A DNA stretch of 64,000 nt from Suillus spraguei (Eukaryota; Basidiomycota; Agaricomycetes; Boletales; Suillaceae), in assembly GCA_016800925.1 (NCBI GenBank), contig JABCPU010000030.1, forward strand, positions 1 through 64,000. The letters run 5' to 3'. The position numbers and the translations under genes were made by a program. The notes beneath the pieces were generated by a model. That model was not told the DNA's origin, ran no database searches, and was given only the letters and a program-made list of their open reading frames with translations. Positions 36,844-48,505 of the stretch are shown here, piece after piece; the stretch's first letter is position 1, and each line of letters begins with the position of its first letter.

Positions 36844-37820
36844 GGGATTGAATTGTGCATTTGTTACCTTAGAGTTTTGGTTTTCAGGTTATTTATCTAC
36901 ATGTATAAAGCATGAATAACCGCCAGCGCTTGGTCGCAATTATGTCCACTGCGTCATGCTGCATTATTTGGTTCTGCGCCATCATGGCTCTTTCATTTCA
37001 TAGCATCATATGCTGCGTGGAACCTTTGCACAATGTATGCTACTATTATGGTGACTTCTGTGTTGTTGTGGGTTCATCGTCCTTTCTAACTCTTTTATTC
37101 ACTACCATGGTGACTTCCGCTTCTAAACAATCATTCTCGTCGTGCGGATCTCACTCATTGCTGTGCAATCTGGAGAATTGTCTTTATATGTTTGAGAGAT
37201 TTTCGGCAGGCAGGTCTGTCAGTGGAACAGGAGTGGCCATGAATCTCACAGCATCAGTAAAGTCATCGACATTATCATGATGGCATAGCATTCACATATT
37301 GAGTCTCATCACGGCAATTGGGTATGGAGACCCAAATCTCTATGGGTGCATAGGAGATATATTTGCGGCATTACACAAGCAACCACAGCAATGCACTCTC
37401 TCTGGCGACATGCGCACTCATGCACGCCTTGGTACTCATCAGTGCACTTTAAGCGCCTTGTGTCGCCCATCATCTAGAAGCCTCCATCCATTGTCTAGCC
37501 AGCCTATTGGTTATGTGTTATCCACTATATTTACTATTTCATTTACCTTTCATTATTACCAACTCTGTATGGCACCACTCTCATATTACTTACGTCACCC
37601 TAGTCGACTTTGTGTAAAGCTGAAGAGTGGGAGACTCTTACGCACCTACTACCACTTACAAAGAAGCAGAGAAGAATCGCACTTTGGAGCCACAATCATA
37701 TTTCCACTTCATAGAGACTTCATCTTGCAATAGAGCCACCTTTCTGGCGCTTCGCGCTCCCCCTTAGAGGCTCAATTAGTGTGCCTCATACTTCTGCATT
37801 CTTCAGCCATGCTTTTCTCA
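36844..37820. other. Unassigned DNA
   Basis: Plus-strand frames at 36912-37280 and 37299-37733 are open but hydrophobic and Ser/Leu-rich without a domain. Probably decayed sequence. Confidence 0.25.
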
Positions 37821-37824
37821 CACT

Positions 37825-39295
37825 TTGGCTGCATCTCCTTGCGCCTATGCACACAGCTTTCCCACACCATGGGCAACCCTGATGTACTTATCCCTGCGCT
37901 TCACTGGAGACTATACTCAGCTTGTTAACTTCCTGAAGTCAGTGGAACGACTCGCACAACCACTTGGCCTGTCAGACCAGGATATCATCAAGTATGCCTT
38001 TAAGTACTCAGCGCCTAAATAGCAACAGCTGTTTCAGTACTATGAAGGTGACAACTATGAGAATTTTGCTTTATGAAATTGCATTATTACCCGTTCATAT
38101 TGAAGTGCCTGCCATAGGTGCATTACCAGAGCTTGTATCCAACCCAGCATATCCATTAGCCAAAGTTATACCGCCCCAGACAGAAATATGCAACCCTATT
38201 TTCGCTCAAGTCCCCCTTGAAGCGCCCAATAACAAAATCTCACCACAATCAGTCCATAATGACCACAAATGTCCATTGCTTTTTAGCGTGCCTATTTAGG
38301 CACCAGAGGCTCATTATGAGATGCCTCTTGGCCAAAGTTTGTTCCAGAGGTCCCCACTTGATACTGACAATGCCACACTTTGCACATTTTCAGCATATAG
38401 CGAGTATTGTTTGACGGCGAAACACCCATGCATCACATCGCTCAAGCACCGGTTGTATGACATCTCAGACGACCCTGAGGCACCTCCAGTGCGTTACTAT
38501 GTGCCCTGAGCGCACTCAGGTCTCGCTTGTAGAAACACTTTACATTTATTCTCGCCTATCATTGCAGTTTTTGTCTCTTTCACGTCGTGCAAAAGTGTTC
38601 TTGTCCATCTTTTGTTATCATGTTTTTACCCTTGCATTGGTGCCAAGTATTGTTTCTCTCATCATTTAAAATTGGTCACCTTTTAATCAGATGTCGAGGC
38701 GTGACCTATGCGCTGGCCCTGCATATATTTTCGCCGCTTGCACATTTCTCCTTGTCTCTAAATTCGCATTTTGCACTCTAAGCCAGACCTTTTGCATTTC
38801 TGCCTATCATGCTAATTTCATTCTTGCAGGCCCTACCAAGGGCCATCTCATTTGGTCCTTCCACCTGTTGGGCCTTGATCTAAAGTCCATGCAAAGCACC
38901 CGCGCAGCATTTGCGCTTAATCTCGCTTCATATCCATTTCTCGCTAAAATCTGCATGGTCAATCAGTGTACCCTCACATTTGTGGAGGGTATAATCAAAA
39001 TCATGCAGAATCACACCAAGGCACACTCATTACGCACATTATACATTATGTCATGTTGTAGACTCTCTCTGCAACCCCCAATGCCTCACCTTGGCACATG
39101 CTCAATTTGCAGCGTGCCATCCAAGAATTTATTCCACCTGTTAGGAGCCTGCCCTCCTGTAGAGAAGTAGAAGAGTTTGTTAATAAAGAACCAAGCGCCC
39201 CAAGCGCGCCAGCCCTCCTTCCTCACTATCTATTATCCGACTCTCATCCACATCAACAAAAACAACAAAAATATTATGGACTCATGCCCACATAA
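37825..39295 (+). pseudogene. Decayed retroelement-like coding region (gag-like start)
   Basis: At 37885-38040 the frame reads SLRFTGDYTQLVNFLKSVERL to DIIKYAFKYSAP, then QQLFQYYEGDNYENFA in the next frame, which resembles the capsid-type start of short Gag proteins (fold: F-x-G-D then helix, 'QDIIKYA'). Downstream open pieces (38060-38300, 38321-38509, 39098-39295) are Pro/Leu-rich with no protease or polymerase motif visible. Called a gag-like relic with modest confidence. Confidence 0.35.
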
Positions 39296-39299
39296 CCCC

Positions 39300-40430
39300 G
39301 TAAGATATCATCCTCTCTTTGAGCGCATAATGTGGCACCACGCACTTTGTTGACCTTAGAACGCGCCTCATGCATGCAACTTTCTCATGCATCGTGCACT
39401 ACATGCGTGGTATTCTCGCACACAGGAAGGAATAGATGTTTAGAAGCCAAACAAAGAAGCCAAGTCAGATTGGACGTTGGCATAGTTTACCATTTTTCGC
39501 ATTTTTGCATATAGTGTATCGCACACTTTATTAAAGTTCTTTTTGAAGCATCATAGGTCACGTCGTGCATACGAGCACAGCGTGGCAGCTGCAAATTTTA
39601 TAAAATCTTCCCATTAATAGATACATTCATCCAGTTCACTGCATTAGGATGTGTATTCCTTGTTGTGTATAGTGGGATTCAAGTTGATGTGGGCAGACGT
39701 AGCGCCCATCTAAATGCTCGATCTACAGTGGTCTTCAGTGTGATTCCCTTAATCTTTACTGCGCTTTCAAGTCCCAATCCAGTCCTCCGATCCCCAATGC
39801 TCGTAGATCCCATTGTTACACCATACGACAGTCCAACATATCCTCTCCATATCCTAAATTAAACCCAGTCCAAGACTGGTATTGTAGTGGTGGGCGAGAT
39901 ATTACCTCCAGCTGACAGGAGCTCTATTCCTCTTCACTCTATCCCTTACCTTCGAGTATCTCACTCGTTGTTGGGAGGTGTATGGATCGGGGACCAAGTC
40001 GCCACAATTGACAGTTTTCCTCCATTGACTGACCAAGATATTACTCCTTTAGGAGATTCAATCTACTGCGCATTTGTTCTTCAGAAGGCGGTGCGACTTG
40101 TCAGTGGTACCCCATAAGGAACAAAGGGAGAGCGCAATGATGCACTTATAATGTAGGTAATGAGTCTGGTTGATGTGCTAGCAGGAGTGATGACTTTGAC
40201 AAACAGCGGCCTTGGCACTGGTATCTCCATTCGCCCAATATGGCGACAACTATTGTTAAAATCAATCCTGCTGTTTATGATGCTGCATGTCAGTAATTTG
40301 GCCTATCGGATCCTGGTATCAATAATATGTTTCTGCAGGATGCGAGAGGATGGGTCCAATAGTTAGAGACCGAGGTCACTGCTGAACCCCTTGGGGTGAG
40401 AAAAACAACTCTCATTGCAACCAGACATCA
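39300..40430. other. No gene recognised
   Basis: Short plus-strand frames of up to 76 codons (for example 39887-40117); nothing recognisable on either strand. Confidence 0.25.
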
Positions 40431-40565
40431 CTGTGGTCATGGTTAGGTAAAGTGGCAATGTGTAGGTTGGCAGGCTCTTCCTCGCTACTGAAGTCATCTT
40501 GCATCCAGCAAATTTGAGAGTCGGACAGCCTGCCCAATCTCACGGACCAACTTGTCATTCTCGGG

Positions 40566-41643
40566 ATGTCGAGCAGCGCCCTCCAGAATAAGACCTACAG
40601 GTGTTGTTTAAATTTGGCGAGAAAGTGGGAAAAGAAACCATGTACCATCCACAATGAATGCACCAGGATCTTTCATCTGGCTGATGTTGAGGGGCAGGTG
40701 AAGTGTCTATCGTTTGCGATGCATCACAGCTTGACGAGTGGCTGCTTCAGGCAAGAGCAGTTCATCAAGCCACGCCTACACACCAGGTATATTTTTTTGC
40801 ACACTTGGTATGCCATCGAGCTGAGACAATTGACGAGCCAGATATAGAATCCACTCTGACATGAACATGGCCTTTGACACCTTGTATCTCCTCCAGTGAG
40901 AAGGAATAGTTTGTAATATAGATCCGTATTCGACAGAGAAGGGCAGCAACAAAGAACCTTGTGTCAGGGAGCTCCTCAAAGTTCACAGGTGGTATGTTTG
41001 TTTCAGTTCCACATCGCACACCTTTCCGATGACTACCAGGTCCTTGCAAATGTGGTCGAGAAGTTTGCGTCCAAAACACTGGGATAAAAGTCTCGAAACC
41101 TTGATGAGCTGCTTCCAGTGTCTATCCTACAGTGCCTCCGATTTCAACTCCAAAATGACCCAGTTCAACTTTCAAACAAGAGTCCATGCAGAGTACCTCC
41201 TGGATGTGTTTGGACGCTGCGCACTGCAGGATCAAACAAACCAAAAGGGCTTTGGGGGTAGAGAGTGCGCAGCAATTGTTGAGATGATGGCCTGGCCAAA
41301 TGGACAGGCAGTGTCCTTCAGAACATGTGATGGGGAGAGGAAGTCAAAGGTGTCGCTGAAGTTGTCATCGAAGCATGTTGTCACTGCTATGAGTGCAAGA
41401 TTGGAAAAGTGGGAAGAGGATGTGGCTGGCCTTTCGCAGTTCCTCAAAAGCCAAGAAAGAGAGGACATTACGACAGAGAGCAGTTTGTTTGACATTGACT
41501 GTAGTGTTGTTAGTAGATTCATGGAGCGGTTAGAGCTGGACGTACATGAGATGAAAAAAAAGAAAAACTGCAAAAGTACACTATTAGGAAACCACACAAC
41601 CAGCTTCTTGACACCAAAGGGGCATTCACGTACACTTCATTAG
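40566..41643 (+). CDS. Hypothetical protein, strand uncertain in its 5' half
   Basis: The plus frame 41029-41643 (204 codons) has believable content in its last 150 residues: AEYLLDVFGRCALQDQ, KSKVSLKLSSKHVVTAMSARLEKWEEDVAGL, an acidic/helical tail and a Lys run (EMKKKKNC). Between 40765 and 41079 the minus strand instead reads well (TNIPPVNFEELPDTRFFVAAL, ITNYSFSLEEIQG), so two genes may meet here. No domain recognised on either strand. Confidence 0.3.
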
Positions 41644-41699
41644 TGACTGTCAAAATCATCCCCCAAGGCACTGGCATATAGTAGTGACCTAGAAGAAAA

Positions 41700-42275
41700 A
41701 AAGGTGAGGGACCATGCTTTGCTTAATGACACTGCTTACATAACCTATGTTCCACCGTTTGCAGCCTGTGAGTGTGTTAATTCTCTTTGAAGCTGGATCT
41801 ATGCTGACCGAAGTCGTCGCTCACTGTTTGCAGCTTGTGAGTGGGTCAATCCTGCTTGGAGCTTGAGCCATACTGATTGAAGTTGTTGCCTACCGTTCGC
41901 CATATGTGAGTGCGTCGATCCTCGTTCGAGCTCGAGCCATGCTGATTTCAAGACATCGATGTGAGAGTATGGATGGTCCATAGTGTGCATTTTCATTGCT
42001 GTACAGGCGAAAATCACTAACCAGCACGCCACTTTTCTTATACTGGTCTCTGCGAGGGTTGTGCTCTCGCAAGTGTTTGAGAATGTATCAGATAGCCCTA
42101 CCAGCCGGGTCAAATATGTATTCCCTCTTCCAGCGAGCGCTGCCACTCGTGCTTCTAAGCTCAAGCATGCCGACAGCCATGTTATTGTTGGTGTCACCAA
42201 GGAAAAGTTAGAGACGACAGTATGACTGGCACATTTCGATGATACTGGATGAGCACTGATGGAGTTCAAAAGCCA
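41700..42275. other. Unassigned DNA with a local repeat
   Basis: 41760-41935 holds three diverged units of about 65-75 bp (CGTTTGCAGCCTGTGAGTG..., each with a following GATCCT or GGATCT and GAGC). An open plus-strand stretch (42060-42220, SRVKYVFPLPASAAT) may be an upstream exon of the WD40 gene. Confidence 0.35.
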
Positions 42276-42289
42276 GACACCCTTCGTGA

Positions 42290-42829
42290 ACGATGTGCAT
42301 GACATTACAACATCCAAAAGGGCAGAAACGTGCTGGTTTCCTTTGAGCGCAAGGTACTGAGAGCCATGATATCTTTACACCCTCTGATCACTCATCGTAT
42401 TTGCAGATGCCTCCGCAGTTGTGGAAGATGGAACTGGTACGGGATGCTAGAGGTCGTGAATACAATTCATATGCACAAGTCGCTAGGCTACTTCTCCATC
42501 ATATGTATCTGCCCAAAGCTCAGGTGGATATGGCAGGATCTAGCTACTGTGGTAGCAAGGACGACCGGCTAGTGTTATGCGCAGGAAAAGGTACGTCCTA
42601 ATTTGTTGGCTTCATCTAAAACCATATGTATCAATACTTGGACACAGCGGGCGATATCTATATCTGGGATCACAACAGCGCAGCTTTGCTCCATTACATT
42701 AGACCTCAAACATTTGGTGGGGATCTGACATATGTTGCCTGGAGTCATTCCACTGACAAACCCTTTATCTTTGCTACGGGGAGCTACAACGGTATGGTAC
42801 GCATATGGACTATGCCAGCAGGGGACTGA
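42290..42829 (+). pseudogene. WD40-repeat protein, C-terminal part (WDR26/GID7-like)
   Basis: Three exons join in frame: about 42290-42353 (HYNIQKGRNVLVSFERK), 42407-42590 (MPPQLWKMELV to DDRLVLCAGK) and 42648-42829 (AGDIYIWDHNSAALLHYIRP to MVRIWTMPAGD, stop). Introns 42354-42406 and 42591-42647 have GT-AG ends. Two WD40 blades are visible: LCAGKAGDIYIWD and FATGSYNGMVRIWT. The order (PQLW, YLPKAQVDMAG, blade, blade) resembles WDR26-like propellers, whose yeast relative Gid7 belongs to a ubiquitin ligase. The N-terminal LisH/CTLH part and other blades are not seen, so this is probably only the gene end. Confidence 0.5.
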
Positions 42830-43439
42830 TGTTCCAATGATGCATCCGATCTCGAGCAGCGCACTGATGCTGGTGACAACTTGTGATCTGTATGGGTCTT
42901 CGTCCATCCACCGCCTGCGCCTGGATCCAGTCGTCGAGAAAGAGTGCCGACCATACGGACTACATTCTTGACAGGGTCTGGTTAGAACATTGCAAAAATT
43001 CAGTATGGGCACTGTGCAATAGATGTGTGTGGGTCTGAGGTTTTATATATATTGTCTCTGTTAGTATCTCACTTGGGATGGCATATTTTTAATACAACAC
43101 CGTAATCAATCACGCCACTATTCTTCCTTGGACCCTCTTGATGATAATCACAAAATACAAAGCAAATATTGTTTGATTGCACAACATGAAGCAGGGTTCT
43201 GACTAGTCCTTAATTCTCACTAAAATCTCACGATGGCATATATATATATACAAGCGGTCCGGTCGCCTGTGGATGGTCATTCTTTATTCAATTCAGCAGT
43301 AACGTATTGTAAACTACGTCGACACGAACATTGCAAATCACTCAGTCGTTAGATATATATACCTATCATAAATGAATTTCCTAATCATAGTGCCACACTG
43401 TAAAGGATGGAAGGAGTACTACGTGCCGAACGAAAGGAT

Positions 43440-45127
43440 TACCATATGGCAGAATTACAAATCAAAGTAGGTGGTAGGAGGGAAGGACTATGGATACTAT
43501 GCAAGTGTCGTATATAGAACATCTGGACTGCTTTCAAGCTATGAGCTGTTATACGATGAATGTAATGTCCACATGAAATATCTTCGCATTTAGAAATACA
43601 GGAGTGAGTGCTCGCGTAGAGGGCTGTATCTCCACGGGCGAAACGTAACATGCTTCAGTCTTTTTTTGGAAGCTAATCAAAAAGTGGTCAAGGATTGTAG
43701 TATGTATCATCACCGAAGGCTTACTGGCGAACCACGCACATAAGCTGGACCTGTAGCTTCATCACTTGCGTCCAGCATGGATTGGTACGTTGTGAATGCT
43801 TCTCTGAAAATACACGCCCAAATGAGTGCATGGCATAGTTGCTTGTGGGTGGTTTGCCACAATGACTAAAGGTCCCACCCGAAGAACTGGCAAAAATACC
43901 AAGACAACATGAAATATTTTTTTTGGCTGTATGACATCAACATACCACAGTAAAATCCCCATACATACAATGAATTGGCAATTTAGACAAGAGAGCGCTA
44001 GCCCTGACAGCGGAAGTGAAATGGTTGACAGCTCCAAGCTTGTGAAACCAGCTACTCAAGGCAATGGTGCCCTGTTGGACGCATAGATACGTCTGATGCA
44101 AGAAGCATGGAATCATCCGTGTCAGGACACGAAACTGTACTTGATACTCACTTCAACAACACGGCAAGCAAGAGGGTCAGTATCGGGGAAATTGGTGACT
44201 AGTTCTTGGACGCGTAGCATTGATTCCTCATATTTATTTGCATTGAACAGTGTGATAGCCTGTGACTCATAATGAGGCGCGGAGTGTACAATAAAAGAGT
44301 AACCTGCCTTGATCAAGAAAAGTAAATGGGTTGTCCTTGAAACACTGTCAGTCGATCTGAACGCAAGGTCAAAAACTTTCATGGTGTCCTGGAACAGACT
44401 TTTCCCGTAGAGGGTAATACCCTTGGCAATATGTCCTGTTAATGATGGATTCATACGTATTGGCTATGCCAGGATCAAATTTAGCCTATGCGAAGGGCAT
44501 GTCAGATGACTTACTTATTTGCATATTGAAGTGCGCGGGCCCAGTTGAGTTTGGGCGCCATAACAAATGAGCAAGTAGCATAGAAAGTATAGTAGTTAGC
44601 ATGGGCCATGATTTCTTGCATGAGTGTTTGTTCAGCTGTATACAATTTTCCCAAGATAGGGGCATTGCAGGCGCTTGTGGCGAGGATCTAAGTCATGCTT
44701 GAATTTAGTTATCACATTCAAGGATGGAAATATGCCTTTGAATCAAAGCTTTGAGTGTTGAAATAAAAAGAAGGCAAGATGAGATGAACAATCAGAACGG
44801 GGCGGCACAATGGAAGAATACCTTTGACTTGGGAGCCTCCTTCGGCAAAGCATATTTGGGTACTGTCCATTCTGAGATCTTCTTATTGTCACCTCCGCTG
44901 AGTATGTGCTTTCCATCCATGAAAAAAGCGGGACAGCACACCCAGTCAGAGTGCTGGAAGATGGAGATAGTTCGTTGATATGAAAAGCGCAAGAGACGGA
45001 CTTGCTTTTTATCAGATGCAGAAGCGACGAGCGTTCGAGTATGATGAATAGCAGTGACATTGATATCGTTAGTGTGTCCTATCTTATTGGTGTGGCAGGT
45101 GTCGCGCCCTTGTAAGCGCCGCCCCAT
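43440..45127 (-). pseudogene. WD40-TPR protein gene, partly decayed
   Basis: Minus-strand gene of a family common in Boletales-type fungi. Exon 45127-44792 encodes WD40 blades: GHTNDINVTAIH, TLVASASDKKQVRLLRF, SDWVCCPAFFMDGKHILSGGDNKKISEW, then a PKYALPKEAPK linker. Next come TPR-like helices: ILATSACNAPILGKLYTAEQTLMQEI to NWARALQYA (about 44690-44520), then MNPSLTGHIAKGITLYGK to LVTNFPDTDPLACRVVE (44454-44145), and a weaker TPR tail (AFTTYQSMLDASDEAT, about 43800-43760; 43651-43440). Splice sites such as the GTGAGTATC donor at about 44152 are present, but the tail has stops. Likely cytosolic scaffold; the partner is unknown. No full propeller is visible upstream of 45127. Confidence 0.6.
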
Positions 45128-45129
45128 GT

Positions 45130-46090
45130 CAGCAACACCCTAAGTTAGATCTGAGGATTCTGACAAGGTTCAGGAAGGTAAAACCAGTTAGATATTAATG
45201 CGGTGGCAGAACAGATAAGAACGAAAGCGAAGAACAAAACTGTAAGTAAGTGTGTAGTCATCATACATTCAAGGTCCGCTAGAAAGAGGCGGTCCACTGG
45301 GCTCTCTTTTCATCACACCCCGTCGCCCTGTTTAACTAGATCTCCACATGGAAGTTACATGTATGCACCTAACCTGATAGAGCAGGACACTTTGGACACA
45401 CAAGCCCCACCATGCCCAGTCTCAGTGACTAGTCATGGTACTCTCCACCGCCTGTTGGCAAACACACAGGCGATGAACATCCTCAAATAACTCCGCATTC
45501 ACTCGAGAACACGAAGATTCTTTCTCCTTCACCTGAGAGCATTCAACTTATTCCTTGTCTTTCTCCCTAGAGCGCTCGAAAGCTGCTTTTGCCTTCCTCT
45601 TGAAGGATTCAAACAGTACCTTCACCGTCCAAGCAGGCAGATTTCCTCAATATGGATAGACAGCAGTCTTCATAGCTTCGTCATAGGCGTCGACAGTAGG
45701 CGGCAGTAGCCACAGTGTCTTTATATGTGCAGGAAGCTGTGACCGTCCCAGAGCAACATAAAAAAAGTGATCAGACTTTTGCTGGTCCTGAAGATAACGC
45801 CGCTTATCGAAAATATTGAAAGAGTGTTCTAAGATAATGAGAGCAGCTAAATGATTAACAATAAGCAGGATCATCGCAACGTTGCCTCAAAATTACCAGA
45901 AATGAGCTGAATGATGTTCTCCAAGGGCGATGAGCCAAAGGCCTGGCAGATTCGTGACATGAGAAATGTTTTACAATCTGACAGTGCAAAAAGAAATGAG
46001 GAAGGGTGCCAGTGCCGCCAGTGCTGCCAGTGGTGCTGATTACGCGAAATTCTGGTTTTACTGTGCACCACATCCAAGTCCATACACTTA
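45130..46090. other. No gene recognised
   Basis: Only short frames: plus 45203-45490 and minus 45647-45874 and 45855-46251. The last overlaps the presumed first exon of the oxygenase gene on the other strand. Confidence 0.3.
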
Positions 46091-46092
46091 CT

Positions 46093-47301
46093 ATGGGCCG
46101 TAATTATAAGCAGAAGCTGGCACTCCCATGCTACGGAAGGGCACCAAGGCAGCCACATTCTCATAAAGGATATCCCAGTGCAAAAGCCAAGACAAAAAAA
46201 CTGCAACATTACCTTGAGAAAATCCAGAAAAAATGTTTGGACTGGATCCACTCATGTAGAGGTGAGTCTCATATTCTGGGCTTTCAAAAGTCCATCAGAT
46301 CCAAATCTGATTAGGCTATGTGTAAACTAGTTATCCGAAAGATATTGGTCTACCCTCATGCATTTGTGCATTCGAGAAGCTCAAAAAAAGTTGTCCTCGA
46401 TGCCATGGATGCCCAATTTCCAAGAGGCTTCTCAGCATCAGACCTACCTCTATATGACCCACCTGGGTCTTTCTGGCTCATTCCTCCGAATTCTCCAGAA
46501 GCAACGCGCTCTAGCCACCCTCCTTTTTTGGCTGCTCGCTTTCCCATGTGATCACCAAGAGAGGCCAGAAAGCGCTCATCAAAGCATGGGATGCTTTACA
46601 TGAACCTTCTCTCAATGTTTGGCATTATACCAGTGTCAGGGAAGCCAACCGCTCTTCCACACCAGCCTACCATTTCGGAATCTGGCAGGTTCAACAGCCA
46701 CGTGCGGTAGTGACTCGTGAAACACGAAAGCAAGGTACCAAAGAACTGAGGGCCATAGATGGTCTCCTATTTGCTGTGAAACGCCATATTGTACCCAATA
46801 TCACTACCTTGCTAGGGCACTATGCTCCCAAGCTGCTTGAGCATCAACGAAGGTGTGTCCTACTACAATCAAATTACATTTCAACACTGATGATTACATT
46901 TTAGGGCATACAGATTCATTAAAACTTGGAGTTCAGCTGTGAAGGAAGCGCTTCTTAACAGGCCCGCCCTAGACTTTGGTGGAGTATTCTTCACTGTTGC
47001 CATCAAAGAAGGTACAAGTGAGATCATTCATATAGATTGGAATGATTGTATCAATTCCATTACTTGGCTCATTGCTCTTGGAGACTGGGAAGGGGGATAT
47101 ATAGTTTTTCCACAGGATGGCATTATGTGTCGTATCCCTATCCGTGCTGGGGATGCATTTGGATTTATGGCCCATACTTTGGCGCACTGCACTACTCCTG
47201 TCACCAAAGGGAGGAGGATTATTCTAACCTGCTTTTCTGACCGTAATATCCTTCGGAATGGGAAGTTCAAGCTTTTCTTTAGATCAGTTAGAATTATTTA
47301 A
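46093..47301 (+). CDS. 2-oxoglutarate/Fe(II)-dependent oxygenase, TET/JBP-like fungal family
   Basis: A spliced gene starting at ATG 46093 (MGRNYKQKLALPC), with a basic N-terminus rich in Lys. Exon 1 ends at a GTGAGT donor (46262). The middle part (46390-46545, DAMDAQFPRGFSASDLPLYD) and the next part (46548-46852) are in different frames, so a missed splice or one frameshift lies near 46545. Intron 46853-46904 is clean. The catalytic core is complete: HID metal ligands (His 47029), GDWEGGYIVFP strand, GDAFGF, the distal His in LAHCTTP (47185) and the 2OG-binding Arg in KGRR (47212). This core layout resembles the basidiomycete TET/JBP-type oxygenases, some of which oxidise 5-methylcytosine; substrate here is unknown. 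Ends with TAA at 47301. Confidence 0.6.
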
Positions 47302-47309
47302 TACGAGCG

Positions 47310-47545
47310 CTTCGCTCCCCTGCGGACGGTCACTCTTTATTCATAACAGCAGTAATAAATTGTAAATAACATTCACCGTCTCTTTTTCCTCATTTGTCGT
47401 TGACTCCATTGCTAGTGCCAAGGGCAGAATTGTTTGCATCTAATTGTGCCGGCACAACCGGCAGAAGTGGCAGATCGCCACTTCTGCCACCTGGAACAAT
47501 TCTCAAAGCGTTACAAGACCATGTATATGACAATGTATGGTAATC
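47310..47545. other. Spacer with two adjacent palindromes
   Basis: A 14-bp perfect palindrome (TTGTGCCGGCACAA, 47444-47457) is followed at once by a hairpin with a 12-bp stem and 5-nt loop (47460-47488, GGCAGAAGTGGC arms). The stretch 47325-47370 resembles 43265-43312 (GGTCATTCTTTATTCA..CAGCAGTAA). They could be ends of a small mobile element. Confidence 0.5.
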
Positions 47546-47549
47546 CTTG

Positions 47550-48000
47550 CTAAGAAAAACTGTCAGAAGAGCCCATCAGCGTGTCCACATCCCACTGTTC
47601 GTCGTCTTGTGAGCTGTGATCAACTACCATGATCTCACCATCAACAGATTTCGGTAGAAGACCTCGGTCATCATGTTGCAACTCCACAAAATCATAAACT
47701 TGACCTTCCAACACTTCGTCCAATCTGTCAATCAGCACTCATTCCATGGTGTCTTTTTCGTGTTCCAGCAGGGCAAATGCTGTGTCAATCTCATCAAGTG
47801 AAATCAATTCAGGACCTGCAAGATCATCATCGACATTCTGAGTCTGAGGTGCGAGTGGGGGTGCCCACGCAAAATTGGCTTCTAGACCAGCAGCTACATC
47901 AACATTAATACCTGGCTGGACACCAGTATGCACGATTGCCATCGAAGTCAGGGGGATGTGTGATCTTTATCTCAGCAGGTTTCAATGCAGTCGTGGACAT
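47550..48000 (-). pseudogene. Gag N-terminal piece followed by an acidic open frame
   Basis: Reading the minus strand from ATG 48000: MSTTALKPAEIKITHPPDFDG, a typical start of gypsy Gag, placed 123 bp inside the minus-strand LTR as expected for a gag gene. After about 47935 the best frame changes to an acidic, Asp/Glu-rich protein (VDVAAGLEANFAWAPPL to LMGSSDSFS, 47942-47550) interrupted by a single TGA at 47739. That part does not look like Gag; it may be a different gene fused by rearrangement. Confidence 0.45.
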
Positions 48001-48505
48001 GATGTCTTCTTTGCTGTGGGGATGCCTCTAGTCCAAGTAAATACTATGTGAGGGCTTTTGGGTCGATTTAGATCTAGGATCTATGCTCACGAATGTGCGC
48101 ATTCGGGGAAGACTTTAATCTTTTGTTATGAACTGGGATGGCATCACCAACGACAGTGAAAAGACATAGTCGGTCTGCTGGGAAGTTCTACTATGTTTAA
48201 TAGAGAATGAGGACGATGGTTCTGTCCAAGAGTTGCAACTCAAAGACAATCGAGAATAGAGACTAAGGCTAAGGAGTGCTTAGACTTAGAGACAATTCAG
48301 ATGACTTAGGTTGGAGGGATATTCCAGGTAAAACCCAGTAAGATTTAAGTAAGGAATACAAGCATAGTACAATGTGCTTAAATAAGCCAATATGTGCGCA
48401 TGAACCAGGAGAGATGTGAGAAATCAACTGCATATCCTAAAGAGGAAGGCAACTGTAATATGGATGCATTGAGCATATGAGTCAAGAAGTGTATCACATG
48501 ATATA

